A stretch of DNA of 64,000 bases from Phytopythium helicoides (Eukaryota; Oomycota; Peronosporomycetes; Pythiales; Pythiaceae): assembly GCA_024867545.1 (NCBI GenBank), contig JANFNE010000026.1:186001-250000 (forward strand), written 5' to 3'. Of this stretch, positions 1-12,381 are shown in pieces (position 1 is the stretch's first letter; each line of letters opens with the position of its first letter). The notes beneath the pieces are model-generated. The model searched no databases. It was not told the DNA's origin and saw only the letters and a list, made by a program, of their open reading frames with translations. Both the position numbers and the translations under genes were made by a program.

Positions 1-143
1 CAAAAGTACACAAAAGTAAAAGTAGACAAGGCGAGCGAGCGAGCGAGCGAGTGGTGCAGTGTGTGAACGTGTGTGAATGTGTGCGTGTGTGATTGTAAAA
101 GGAAATGTGTGTGGAATGTGTGAATATGTGAGTGAAATAATAT

Positions 144-215
144 TGGACACACCGGGGATTGAACCCGGGGCCTTCCGCTTGCAAAGCGGACGCGCTACCA
201 CTGCGCTATGCGCCC
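144..215 (-). tRNA. trnA-UGC: tRNA-Ala (UGC), array copy 1
   Basis: Reads as a complete 72-nt cloverleaf on the minus strand: 7-bp acceptor stem with the alanine identity pair G3:U70, 4-bp D stem, anticodon loop TTTGCAA (anticodon UGC), 5-bp T stem with loop TTCAATC, discriminator A73, no encoded CCA (eukaryotic nuclear type). The Pol III A box (TAGCGCAGTGG) and B box (GGTTCAATCC) match consensus. A TATATGG element lies 8-14 nt upstream of the 5' end (223-229). The first TTTT run on the sense strand is about 44 nt past the 3' end (97-100), an unusually long trailer. Unit 1 is C-type at the marker base 506. Both overlapping translations across the gene are unchanged in all copies, so the gene bodies are identical. 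Confidence 0.97.
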
Positions 216-381
216 AGCGAAACCATATACAAACACACACATTTTCAATCCGCCTTTGACACACTCACACACACAAACAACACACAAACAACACTACACA
301 CACACAAAACTACTCCCTCCACTCACACATGCGCTCCGCAAACCACCAACACACCACACATCAACAAACCACACCTCGATC

Positions 382-758
382 ACTCATTCTTTCTTTTCCT
401 CTTCTTCTTTTTTTCGAGAATCTATCTTTTTTGTTTCCTTTTTTGTTCCCTTTTGTGTTCACTCTTTTTGTTCCCCATTCGATGAGGCATAACAGTCGCT
501 CCAGTCCTGGGCGGTGTGTAAGTATTGCTTGTGTGGTAGAATGGAAAGTGATGGAGTACCTGTGGACGATAGGTCCTCCTCTCCTATCTCCTATGTGTCC
601 AAGTTGTTACCGACGATAGCAGCAAGTAAATCTATAATGTTCTCTAACACTTATGGAGTTTGTGTGTTGCAGCAGTGTCGTGTCGTCAGCCAGTTGCTCA
701 TGACGCAGTCTCGAAAGTCGAAAGTCGGAAAACGTCTAGCACTTGAACGGTAATCAAT
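382..758 (+). other. Candidate spliced non-coding transcript region in each array unit (coordinates for unit 1)
   Basis: On the strand opposite the tRNA, each unit has an ACTCATTCTTTCTTTT stretch (from 382) resembling the oomycete initiator consensus, then a pyrimidine-rich tract. Next comes an intron-like segment: donor GTAAGTATT at 518, CTAAC branch motif at 644-648, and acceptor GTTGCAG ending at 672. The intron would be 155 nt with a branch-to-acceptor distance of about 25 nt, normal for oomycetes. A 6-bp hairpin (GATAGG/CCTATC with a 9-nt loop) lies inside the intron. The arrangement is kept in all 35 full units; in the edge unit the donor has decayed to GTAATT. No long ORF crosses the putative exons, so any product would be non-coding. 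Transcription is inferred, not shown. Confidence 0.35.
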
Positions 759-901
759 CAAAAGTACACAAAAGTAAAAGTAGACAAGGCGAGCGAGCGA
801 GCGAGCGAGTGGTGCAGTGTGTGAACGTGTGTGAATGTGTGCGTGTGTGATTGTAAAAGGAAATGTGTGTGGAATGTGTGAATATGTGAGTGAAATAATA
901 T

Positions 902-973
902 TGGACACACCGGGGATTGAACCCGGGGCCTTCCGCTTGCAAAGCGGACGCGCTACCACTGCGCTATGCGCCC
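902..973 (-). tRNA. trnA-UGC: tRNA-Ala (UGC), array copy 2
   Basis: Unit 759-1518 (760 bp, one extra CA pair upstream of the tRNA). C-type marker; carries the 'catccac' variant upstream. Confidence 0.96.
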
Positions 974-1661
974 AGCGAAACCATATACAAACACACACAT
1001 TTTCAATCCGCCTTTGACACACTCACACACACAAACAACACACAAACAACACTACACACACACACAAAACTACTCCCTACACTCACACATCCACTCCGCA
1101 AACCACCAACACACCACACATCAACAAACCACACCTCGATCACTCATTCTTTCTTTTCCTCTTCTTCTTTTTTTCGAGAATCTATCTTTTTTGTTTCCTT
1201 TTTTGTTCCCTTTTGTGTTCACTCTTTTTGTTCCCCATTCGATGAGGCATAACAGTCGCTCCAGTCCTGGGCGGTGTGTAAGTATTGCTTGTGTGGTAGA
1301 ATGGAAAGTGATGGAGTACCTGTGGACGATAGGTCCTCCTCTCCTATCTCCTATGTGTCCAAGTTGTTACCGACGATAGCAGCAAGTAAATCTATAATGT
1401 TCTCTAACACTTATGGAGTTTGTGTGTTGCAGCAGTGTCGTGTCGTCAGCCAGTTGCTCATGACGCAGTCTCGAAAGTCGAAAGTCGGAAAACGTCTCGC
1501 ACTTGAACGGTAATCAATCAAAAGTACACAAAAGTAAAAGTAGACAAGGCGAGCGAGCGAGCGAGCGAGTGGTGCAGTGTGTGAACGTGTGTGAATGTGT
1601 GCGTGTGTGATTGTAAAAGGAAATGTGTGTGGAATGTGTGAATATGTGAGTGAAATAATAT

Positions 1662-1733
1662 TGGACACACCGGGGATTGAACCCGGGGCCTTCCGCTTGC
1701 AAAGCGGACGCGCTACCACTGCGCTATGCGCCC
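1662..1733 (-). tRNA. trnA-UGC: tRNA-Ala (UGC), array copy 3
   Basis: Unit 1519-2276 (758 bp). C-type; 'catccac' variant. Confidence 0.96.
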
Positions 1734-2415
1734 AGCGAAACCATATACAAACACACACATTTTCAATCCGCCTTTGACACACTCACACACACAAACAACA
1801 CACAAACAACACTACACACACACAAAACTACTCCCTTCACTCACACATCCACTCCGCAAACCACCAACACACCACACATCAACAAACCACACCTCGATCA
1901 CTCATTCTTTCTTTTCCTCTTCTTCTTTTTTTCGAGAATCTATCTTTTTTGTTTCCTTTTTTGTTCCCTTTTGTGTTCACTCTTTTTGTTCCCCATTCGA
2001 TGAGGCATAACAGTCGCTCCAGTCCTGGGCGGTGTGTAAGTATTGCTTGTGTGGTAGAATGGAAAGTGATGGAGTACCTGTGGACGATAGGTCCTCCTCT
2101 CCTATCTCCTATGTGTCCAAGTTGTTACCGACGATAGCAGCAAGTAAATCTATAATGTTCTCTAACACTTATGGAGTTTGTGTGTTGCAGCAGTGTCGTG
2201 TCGTCAGCCAGTTGCTCATGACGCAGTCTCGAAAGTCGAAAGTCGGAAAACGTCTCGCACTTGAACGGTAATCAATCAAAAGTACACAAAAGTAAAAGTA
2301 GACAAGGCGAGCGAGCGAGCGAGCGAGTGGTGCAGTGTGTGAACGTGTGTAAATGTGTGCGTGATTGTAAAAGGAAATGTGTGTGGAATGTGTGAATATG
2401 TGAGTGAAATAATAT

Positions 2416-2487
2416 TGGACACACCGGGGATTGAACCCGGGGCCTTCCGCTTGCAAAGCGGACGCGCTACCACTGCGCTATGCGCCC
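2416..2487 (-). tRNA. trnA-UGC: tRNA-Ala (UGC), array copy 4
   Basis: Unit 2277-3030, the shortest (754 bp), having lost 4 bp in the GT tract 3' of the tRNA. C-type; 'catgcgc' variant. Confidence 0.96.
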
Positions 2488-3173
2488 AGCGAAACCATAT
2501 ACAAACACACACATTTTCAATCCGCCTTTGACACACTCACACACACAAACAACACACAAACAACACTACACACACACAAAACTACTCCCTCCACTCACAC
2601 ATGCGCTCCGCAAACCACCAACACACCACACATCAACAAACCACACCTCGATCACTCATTCTTTCTTTTCCTCTTCTTCTTTTTTTCGAGAATCTATCTT
2701 TTTTGTTTCCTTTTTTGTTCCCTTTTGTGTTCACTCTTTTTGTTCCCCATTCGATGAGGCATAACAGTCGCTCCAGTCCTGGGCGGTGTGTAAGTATTGC
2801 TTGTGTGGTAGAATGGAAAGTGATGGAGTACCTGTGGACGATAGGTCCTCCTCTCCTATCTCCTATGTGTCCAAGTTGTTACCGACGATAGCAGCAAGTA
2901 AATCTATAATGTTCTCTAACACTTATGGAGTTTGTGTGTTGCAGCAGTGTCGTGTCGTCAGCCAGTTGCTCATGACGCAGTCTCGAAAGTCGAAAGTCGG
3001 AAAACGTCTCGCACTTGAACGGTAATCAATCAAAAGTACACAAAAGTAAAAGTAGACAAGGCGAGCGAGCGAGCGAGCGAGTGGTGCAGTGTGTGAACGT
3101 GTGTGAATGTGTGCGTGTGTGATTGTAAAAGGAAATGTGTGTGGAATGTGTGAATATGTGAGTGAAATAATAT

Positions 3174-3245
3174 TGGACACACCGGGGATTGAACCCGGGG
3201 CCTTCCGCTTGCAAAGCGGACGCGCTACCACTGCGCTATGCGCCC
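3174..3245 (-). tRNA. trnA-UGC: tRNA-Ala (UGC), array copy 5
   Basis: Unit 3031-3788 (758 bp). First G-type marker (3536) from the left, isolated among C-type units. Confidence 0.96.
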
Positions 3246-3931
3246 AGCGAAACCATATACAAACACACACATTTTCAATCCGCCTTTGACACACTCACAC
3301 ACACAAACAACACACAAACAACACTACACACACACAAAACTACTCCCTCCACTCACACATGCGCTCCGCAAACCACCAACACACCACACATCAACAAACC
3401 ACACCTCGATCACTCATTCTTTCTTTTCCTCTTCTTCTTTTTTTCGAGAATCTATCTTTTTTGTTTCCTTTTTTGTTCCCTTTTGTGTTCACTCTTTTTG
3501 TTCCCCATTCGATGAGGCATAACAGTCGCTCCAGTGCTGGGCGGTGTGTAAGTATTGCTTGTGTGGTAGAATGGAAAGTGATGGAGTACCTGTGGACGAT
3601 AGGTCCTCCTCTCCTATCTCCTATGTGTCCAAGTTGTTACCGACGATAGCAGCAAGTAAATCTATAATGTTCTCTAACACTTATGGAGTTTGTGTGTTGC
3701 AGCAGTGTCGTGTCGTCAGCCAGTTGCTCATGACGCAGTCTCGAAAGTCGAAAGTCGGAAAACGTCTCGCACTTGAACGGTAATCAATCAAAAGTACACA
3801 AAAGTAAAAGTAGACAAGGCGAGCGAGCGAGCGAGCGAGTGGTGCAGTGTGTGAACGTGTGTGAATGTGTGCGTGTGTGATTGTAAAAGGAAATGTGTGT
3901 GGAATGTGTGAATATGTGAGTGAAATAATAT

Positions 3932-4003
3932 TGGACACACCGGGGATTGAACCCGGGGCCTTCCGCTTGCAAAGCGGACGCGCTACCACTGCGCTATGCG
4001 CCC
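3932..4003 (-). tRNA. trnA-UGC: tRNA-Ala (UGC), array copy 6
   Basis: Unit 3789-4546 (758 bp). C-type; 'catgcgc' variant. Confidence 0.96.
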
Positions 4004-4693
4004 AGCGAAACCATATACAAACACACACATTTTCAATCCGCCTTTGACACACTCACACACACAAACAACACACAAACAACACTACACACACACAAAACTA
4101 CTCCCTCCACTCACACATGCGCTCCGCAAACCACCAACACACCACACATCAACAAACCACACCTCGATCACTCATTCTTTCTTTTCCTCTTCTTCTTTTT
4201 TTCGAGAATCTATCTTTTTTGTTTCCTTTTTTGTTCCCTTTTGTGTTCACTCTTTTTGTTCCCCATTCGATGAGGCATAACAGTCGCTCCAGTCCTGGGC
4301 GGTGTGTAAGTATTGCTTGTGTGGTAGAATGGAAAGTGATGGAGTACCTGTGGACGATAGGTCCTCCTCTCCTATCTCCTATGTGTCCAAGTTGTTACCG
4401 ACGATAGCAGCAAGTAAATCTATAATGTTCTCTAACACTTATGGAGTTTGTGTGTTGCAGCAGTGTCGTGTCGTCAGCCAGTTGCTCATGACGCAGTCTC
4501 GAAAGTCGAAAGTCGGAAAACGTCTCGCACTTGAACGGTAATCAATCAAAAGTACACAAAAGTAAAAGTAGACAAGGCGAGCGAGCGAGCGAGCGAGTGG
4601 TGCAGTGTGTGTGTGAACGTGTGTGAATGTGTGCGTGTGTGATTGTAAAAGGAAATGTGTGTGGAATGTGTGAATATGTGAGTGAAATAATAT

Positions 4694-4765
4694 TGGACAC
4701 ACCGGGGATTGAACCCGGGGCCTTCCGCTTGCAAAGCGGACGCGCTACCACTGCGCTATGCGCCC
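4694..4765 (-). tRNA. trnA-UGC: tRNA-Ala (UGC), array copy 7
   Basis: Unit 4547-5308, the first with the +4 GT expansion (762 bp). C-type; shares the 'gtctagc' tail variant with units 1 and 12. Confidence 0.96.
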
Positions 4766-5455
4766 AGCGAAACCATATACAAACACACACATTTTCAATC
4801 CGCCTTTGACACACTCACACACACAAACAACACACAAACAACACTACACACACACAAAACTACTCCCTCCACTCACACATGCGCTCCGCAAACCACCAAC
4901 ACACCACACATCAACAAACCACACCTCGATCACTCATTCTTTCTTTTCCTCTTCTTCTTTTTTTCGAGAATCTATCTTTTTTGTTTCCTTTTTTGTTCCC
5001 TTTTGTGTTCACTCTTTTTGTTCCCCATTCGATGAGGCATAACAGTCGCTCCAGTCCTGGGCGGTGTGTAAGTATTGCTTGTGTGGTAGAATGGAAAGTG
5101 ATGGAGTACCTGTGGACGATAGGTCCTCCTCTCCTATCTCCTATGTGTCCAAGTTGTTACCGACGATAGCAGCAAGTAAATCTATAATGTTCTCTAACAC
5201 TTATGGAGTTTGTGTGTTGCAGCAGTGTCGTGTCGTCAGCCAGTTGCTCATGACGCAGTCTCGAAAGTCGAAAGTCGGAAAACGTCTAGCACTTGAACGG
5301 TAATCAATCAAAAGTACACAAAAGTAAAAGTAGACAAGGCGAGCGAGCGAGCGAGCGAGTGGTGCAGTGTGTGTGTGAACGTGTGTGAATGTGTGCGTGT
5401 GTGATTGTAAAAGGAAATGTGTGTGGAATGTGTGAATATGTGAGTGAAATAATAT

Positions 5456-5527
5456 TGGACACACCGGGGATTGAACCCGGGGCCTTCCGCTTGCAAAGCG
5501 GACGCGCTACCACTGCGCTATGCGCCC
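5456..5527 (-). tRNA. trnA-UGC: tRNA-Ala (UGC), array copy 8
   Basis: Unit 5309-6070 (762 bp). C-type; private change aacctataat (5941) in the tail. Confidence 0.96.
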
Positions 5528-6217
5528 AGCGAAACCATATACAAACACACACATTTTCAATCCGCCTTTGACACACTCACACACACAAACAACACACAAA
5601 CAACACTACACACACACAAAACTACTCCCTTCACTCACACATGCGCTCCGCAAACCACCAACACACCACACATCAACAAACCACACCTCGATCACTCATT
5701 CTTTCTTTTCCTCTTCTTCTTTTTTTCGAGAATCTATCTTTTTTGTTTCCTTTTTTGTTCCCTTTTGTGTTCACTCTTTTTGTTCCCCATTCGATGAGGC
5801 ATAACAGTCGCTCCAGTCCTGGGCGGTGTGTAAGTATTGCTTGTGTGGTAGAATGGAAAGTGATGGAGTACCTGTGGACGATAGGTCCTCCTCTCCTATC
5901 TCCTATGTGTCCAAGTTGTTACCGACGATAGCAGCAAGTAAACCTATAATGTTCTCTAACACTTATGGAGTTTGTGTGTTGCAGCAGTGTCGTGTCGTCA
6001 GCCAGTTGCTCATGACGCAGTCTCGAAAGTCGAAAGTCGGAAAACGTCTCGCACTTGAACGGTAATCAATCAAAAGTACACAAAAGTAAAAGTAGACACG
6101 GCGAGCGAGCGCGCGAGCGAGTGGTGCAGTGTGTGTGTGAACGTGTGTGAATGTGTGCGTGTGTGATTGTAAAAGGAAATGTGTGTGGAATGTGTGAATA
6201 TGTGAGTGAAATAATAT

Positions 6218-6289
6218 TGGACACACCGGGGATTGAACCCGGGGCCTTCCGCTTGCAAAGCGGACGCGCTACCACTGCGCTATGCGCCC
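6218..6289 (-). tRNA. trnA-UGC: tRNA-Ala (UGC), array copy 9
   Basis: Unit 6071-6832. GCGA tract interrupted by GCGC (shared only with unit 31) and a private 'gacacgg' change. Confidence 0.96.
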
Positions 6290-6979
6290 AGCGAAACCAT
6301 ATACAAACACACACATTTTCAATCCGCCTTTGACACACTCACACACACAAACAACACACAAACAACACTACACACACACAAAACTACTCCCTTCACTCAC
6401 ACATGCGCTCCGCAAACCACCAACACACCACACATCAACAAACCACACCTCGATCACTCATTCTTTCTTTTCCTCTTCTTCTTTTTTTCGAGAATCTATC
6501 TTTTTTGTTTCCTTTTTTGTTCCCTTTTGTGTTCACTCTTTTTGTTCCCCATTCGATGAGGCATAACAGTCGCTCCAGTCCTGGGCGGTGTGTAAGTATT
6601 GCTTGTGTGGTAGAATGGAAAGTGATGGAGTACCTGTGGACGATAGGTCCTCCTCTCCTATCTCCTATGTGTCCAAGTTGTTACCGACGATAGCAGCAAG
6701 TAAATCTATAATGTTCTCTAACACTTATGGAGTTTGTGTGTTGCAGCAGTGTCGTGTCGTCAGCCAGTTGCTCATGACGCAGTCTCGAAAGTCGAAAGTC
6801 GGAAAACGTCTCGCACTTGAACGGTAATCAATCAAAAGTACACAAAAGTAAAAGTAGACAAGGCGAGCGAGCGAGCGAGCGAGTGGTGCAGTGTGTGTGT
6901 GAACGTGTGTGAATGTGTGCGTGTGTGATTGTAAAAGGAAATGTGTGTGGAATGTGTGAATATGTGAGTGAAATAATAT

Positions 6980-7051
6980 TGGACACACCGGGGATTGAAC
7001 CCGGGGCCTTCCGCTTGCAAAGCGGACGCGCTACCACTGCGCTATGCGCCC
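6980..7051 (-). tRNA. trnA-UGC: tRNA-Ala (UGC), array copy 10
   Basis: Unit 6833-7594. C-type; 'catccac' variant. Confidence 0.96.
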
Positions 7052-7741
7052 AGCGAAACCATATACAAACACACACATTTTCAATCCGCCTTTGACACAC
7101 TCACACACACAAACAACACACAAACAACACTACACACACACAAAACTACTCCCTACACTCACACATCCACTCCGCAAACCACCAACACACCACACATCAA
7201 CAAACCACACCTCGATCACTCATTCTTTCTTTTCCTCTTCTTCTTTTTTTCGAGAATCTATCTTTTTTGTTTCCTTTTTTGTTCCCTTTTGTGTTCACTC
7301 TTTTTGTTCCCCATTCGATGAGGCATAACAGTCGCTCCAGTCCTGGGCGGTGTGTAAGTATTGCTTGTGTGGTAGAATGGAAAGTGATGGAGTACCTGTG
7401 GACGATAGGTCCTCCTCTCCTATCTCCTATGTGTCCAAGTTGTTACCGACGATAGCAGCAAGTAAATCTATAATGTTCTCTAACACTTATGGAGTTTGTG
7501 TGTTGCAGCAGTGTCGTGTCGTCAGCCAGTTGCTCATGACGCAGTCTCGAAAGTCGAAAGTCGGAAAACGTCTCGCACTTGAACGGTAATCAATCAAAAG
7601 TACACAAAAGTAAAAGTAGACAAGGCGAGCGAGCGAGCGAGCGAGTGGTGCAGTGTGTGTGTGAACGTGTGTGAATGTGTGCGTGTGTGATTGTAAAAGG
7701 AAATGTGTGTGGAATGTGTGAATATGTGAGTGAAATAATAT

Positions 7742-7813
7742 TGGACACACCGGGGATTGAACCCGGGGCCTTCCGCTTGCAAAGCGGACGCGCTACCACT
7801 GCGCTATGCGCCC
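7742..7813 (-). tRNA. trnA-UGC: tRNA-Ala (UGC), array copy 11
   Basis: Unit 7595-8356. C-type; 'catgcgc' variant. Confidence 0.96.
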
Positions 7814-8503
7814 AGCGAAACCATATACAAACACACACATTTTCAATCCGCCTTTGACACACTCACACACACAAACAACACACAAACAACACTACACACA
7901 CACAAAACTACTCCCTTCACTCACACATGCGCTCCGCAAACCACCAACACACCACACATCAACAAACCACACCTCGATCACTCATTCTTTCTTTTCCTCT
8001 TCTTCTTTTTTTCGAGAATCTATCTTTTTTGTTTCCTTTTTTGTTCCCTTTTGTGTTCACTCTTTTTGTTCCCCATTCGATGAGGCATAACAGTCGCTCC
8101 AGTCCTGGGCGGTGTGTAAGTATTGCTTGTGTGGTAGAATGGAAAGTGATGGAGTACCTGTGGACGATAGGTCCTCCTCTCCTATCTCCTATGTGTCCAA
8201 GTTGTTACCGACGATAGCAGCAAGTAAATCTATAATGTTCTCTAACACTTATGGAGTTTGTGTGTTGCAGCAGTGTCGTGTCGTCAGCCAGTTGCTCATG
8301 ACGCAGTCTCGAAAGTCGAAAGTCGGAAAACGTCTCGCACTTGAACGGTAATCAATCAAAAGTACACAAAAGTAAAAGTAGACAAGGCGAGCGAGCGAGC
8401 GAGCGAGTGGTGCAGTGTGTGTGTGAACGTGTGTGAATGTGTGCGTGTGTGATTGTAAAAGGAAATGTGTGTGGAATGTGTGAATATGTGAGTGAAATAA
8501 TAT

Positions 8504-8575
8504 TGGACACACCGGGGATTGAACCCGGGGCCTTCCGCTTGCAAAGCGGACGCGCTACCACTGCGCTATGCGCCC
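8504..8575 (-). tRNA. trnA-UGC: tRNA-Ala (UGC), array copy 12
   Basis: Unit 8357-9118. G-type, plus the rare 'gaactcgtctg' variant near 9018 that recurs only in unit 30. Confidence 0.96.
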
Positions 8576-9265
8576 AGCGAAACCATATACAAACACACAC
8601 ATTTTCAATCCGCCTTTGACACACTCACACACACAAACAACACACAAACAACACTACACACACACAAAACTACTCCCTTCACTCACACATGCGCTCCGCA
8701 AACCACCAACACACCACACATCAACAAACCACACCTCGATCACTCATTCTTTCTTTTCCTCTTCTTCTTTTTTTCGAGAATCTATCTTTTTTGTTTCCTT
8801 TTTTGTTCCCTTTTGTGTTCACTCTTTTTGTTCCCCATTCGATGAGGCATAACAGTCGCTCCAGTGCTGGGCGGTGTGTAAGTATTGCTTGTGTGGTAGA
8901 ATGGAAAGTGATGGAGTACCTGTGGACGATAGGTCCTCCTCTCCTATCTCCTATGTGTCCAAGTTGTTACCGACGATAGCAGCAAGTAAATCTATAATGT
9001 TCTCTAACACTTATGGAACTCGTCTGTTGCAGCAGTGTCGTGTCGTCAGCCAGTTGCTCATGACGCAGTCTCGAAAGTCGAAAGTCGGAAAACGTCTAGC
9101 ACTTGAACGGTAATCAATCAAAAGTACACAAAAGTAAAAGTAGACAAGGCGAGCGAGCGAGCGAGCGAGTGGTGCAGTGTGTGTGTGAACGTGTGTGAAT
9201 GTGTGCGTGTGTGATTGTAAAAGGAAATGTGTGTGGAATGTGTGAATATGTGAGTGAAATAATAT

Positions 9266-9337
9266 TGGACACACCGGGGATTGAACCCGGGGCCTTCCGC
9301 TTGCAAAGCGGACGCGCTACCACTGCGCTATGCGCCC
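9266..9337 (-). tRNA. trnA-UGC: tRNA-Ala (UGC), array copy 13
   Basis: Unit 9119-9880. C-type; 'catccac' variant. Confidence 0.96.
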
Positions 9338-10027
9338 AGCGAAACCATATACAAACACACACATTTTCAATCCGCCTTTGACACACTCACACACACAAAC
9401 AACACACAAACAACACTACACACACACAAAACTACTCCCTACACTCACACATCCACTCCGCAAACCACCAACACACCACACATCAACAAACCACACCTCG
9501 ATCACTCATTCTTTCTTTTCCTCTTCTTCTTTTTTTCGAGAATCTATCTTTTTTGTTTCCTTTTTTGTTCCCTTTTGTGTTCACTCTTTTTGTTCCCCAT
9601 TCGATGAGGCATAACAGTCGCTCCAGTCCTGGGCGGTGTGTAAGTATTGCTTGTGTGGTAGAATGGAAAGTGATGGAGTACCTGTGGACGATAGGTCCTC
9701 CTCTCCTATCTCCTATGTGTCCAAGTTGTTACCGACGATAGCAGCAAGTAAATCTATAATGTTCTCTAACACTTATGGAGTTTGTGTGTTGCAGCAGTGT
9801 CGTGTCGTCAGCCAGTTGCTCATGACGCAGTCTCGAAAGTCGAAAGTCGGAAAACGTCTCGCACTTGAACGGTAATCAATCAAAAGTACACAAAAGTAAA
9901 AGTAGACAAGGCGAGCGAGCGAGCGAGCGAGTGGTGCAGTGTGTGTGTGAACGTGTGTGAATGTGTGCGTGTGTGATTGTAAAAGGAAATGTGTGTGGAA
10001 TGTGTGAATATGTGAGTGAAATAATAT

Positions 10028-10099
10028 TGGACACACCGGGGATTGAACCCGGGGCCTTCCGCTTGCAAAGCGGACGCGCTACCACTGCGCTATGCGCCC
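10028..10099 (-). tRNA. trnA-UGC: tRNA-Ala (UGC), array copy 14
   Basis: Unit 9881-10642. C-type; 'catgcgc' variant. Confidence 0.96.
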
Positions 10100-10789
10100 A
10101 GCGAAACCATATACAAACACACACATTTTCAATCCGCCTTTGACACACTCACACACACAAACAACACACAAACAACACTACACACACACAAAACTACTCC
10201 CTTCACTCACACATGCGCTCCGCAAACCACCAACACACCACACATCAACAAACCACACCTCGATCACTCATTCTTTCTTTTCCTCTTCTTCTTTTTTTCG
10301 AGAATCTATCTTTTTTGTTTCCTTTTTTGTTCCCTTTTGTGTTCACTCTTTTTGTTCCCCATTCGATGAGGCATAACAGTCGCTCCAGTCCTGGGCGGTG
10401 TGTAAGTATTGCTTGTGTGGTAGAATGGAAAGTGATGGAGTACCTGTGGACGATAGGTCCTCCTCTCCTATCTCCTATGTGTCCAAGTTGTTACCGACGA
10501 TAGCAGCAAGTAAATCTATAATGTTCTCTAACACTTATGGAGTTTGTGTGTTGCAGCAGTGTCGTGTCGTCAGCCAGTTGCTCATGACGCAGTCTCGAAA
10601 GTCGAAAGTCGGAAAACGTCTCGCACTTGAACGGTAATCAATCAAAAGTACACAAAAGTAAAAGTAGACAAGGCGAGCGAGCGAGCGAGCGAGTGGTGCA
10701 GTGTGTGTGTGAACGTGTGTGAATGTGTGCGTGTGTGATTGTAAAAGGAAATGTGTGTGGAATGTGTGAATATGTGAGTGAAATAATAT

Positions 10790-10861
10790 TGGACACACCG
10801 GGGATTGAACCCGGGGCCTTCCGCTTGCAAAGCGGACGCGCTACCACTGCGCTATGCGCCC
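10790..10861 (-). tRNA. trnA-UGC: tRNA-Ala (UGC), array copy 15
   Basis: Unit 10643-11404. C-type; no private variant seen. Confidence 0.96.
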
Positions 10862-11551
10862 AGCGAAACCATATACAAACACACACATTTTCAATCCGCC
10901 TTTGACACACTCACACACACAAACAACACACAAACAACACTACACACACACAAAACTACTCCCTTCACTCACACATGCGCTCCGCAAACCACCAACACAC
11001 CACACATCAACAAACCACACCTCGATCACTCATTCTTTCTTTTCCTCTTCTTCTTTTTTTCGAGAATCTATCTTTTTTGTTTCCTTTTTTGTTCCCTTTT
11101 GTGTTCACTCTTTTTGTTCCCCATTCGATGAGGCATAACAGTCGCTCCAGTCCTGGGCGGTGTGTAAGTATTGCTTGTGTGGTAGAATGGAAAGTGATGG
11201 AGTACCTGTGGACGATAGGTCCTCCTCTCCTATCTCCTATGTGTCCAAGTTGTTACCGACGATAGCAGCAAGTAAATCTATAATGTTCTCTAACACTTAT
11301 GGAGTTTGTGTGTTGCAGCAGTGTCGTGTCGTCAGCCAGTTGCTCATGACGCAGTCTCGAAAGTCGAAAGTCGGAAAACGTCTCGCACTTGAACGGTAAT
11401 CAATCAAAAGTACACAAAAGTAAAAGTAGACAAGGCGAGCGAGCGAGCGAGCGAGTGGTGCAGTGTGTGTGTGAACGTGTGTGAATGTGTGCGTGTGTGA
11501 TTGTAAAAGGAAATGTGTGTGGAATGTGTGAATATGTGAGTGAAATAATAT

Positions 11552-11623
11552 TGGACACACCGGGGATTGAACCCGGGGCCTTCCGCTTGCAAAGCGGACG
11601 CGCTACCACTGCGCTATGCGCCC
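11552..11623 (-). tRNA. trnA-UGC: tRNA-Ala (UGC), array copy 16
   Basis: Unit 11405-12166. C-type; no private variant seen. Confidence 0.96.
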
Positions 11624-12309
11624 AGCGAAACCATATACAAACACACACATTTTCAATCCGCCTTTGACACACTCACACACACAAACAACACACAAACAAC
11701 ACTACACACACACAAAACTACTCCCTTCACTCACACATGCGCTCCGCAAACCACCAACACACCACACATCAACAAACCACACCTCGATCACTCATTCTTT
11801 CTTTTCCTCTTCTTCTTTTTTTCGAGAATCTATCTTTTTTGTTTCCTTTTTTGTTCCCTTTTGTGTTCACTCTTTTTGTTCCCCATTCGATGAGGCATAA
11901 CAGTCGCTCCAGTCCTGGGCGGTGTGTAAGTATTGCTTGTGTGGTAGAATGGAAAGTGATGGAGTACCTGTGGACGATAGGTCCTCCTCTCCTATCTCCT
12001 ATGTGTCCAAGTTGTTACCGACGATAGCAGCAAGTAAATCTATAATGTTCTCTAACACTTATGGAGTTTGTGTGTTGCAGCAGTGTCGTGTCGTCAGCCA
12101 GTTGCTCATGACGCAGTCTCGAAAGTCGAAAGTCGGAAAACGTCTCGCACTTGAACGGTAATCAATCAAAAGTACACAAAAGTAAAAGTAGACAAGGCGA
12201 GCGAGCGAGCGAGCGAGTGGTGCAGTGTGTGAACGTGTGTGAATGTGTGCGTGTGTGATTGTAAAAGGAAATGTGTGTGGAATGTGTGAATATGTGAGTG
12301 AAATAATAT

Positions 12310-12381
12310 TGGACACACCGGGGATTGAACCCGGGGCCTTCCGCTTGCAAAGCGGACGCGCTACCACTGCGCTATGCGCCC
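12310..12381 (-). tRNA. trnA-UGC: tRNA-Ala (UGC), array copy 17
   Basis: Unit 12167-12924, a 758-bp short-GT unit. G-type, isolated within the C-type half. Confidence 0.96.

Noticed and set aside
481..760. snoRNA or U-snRNA gene in each unit
   Set aside because: I looked for C/D boxes (RUGAUGA/CUGA) and an H/ACA layout; only partial C-box-like strings and no properly placed D box or ACA were found.
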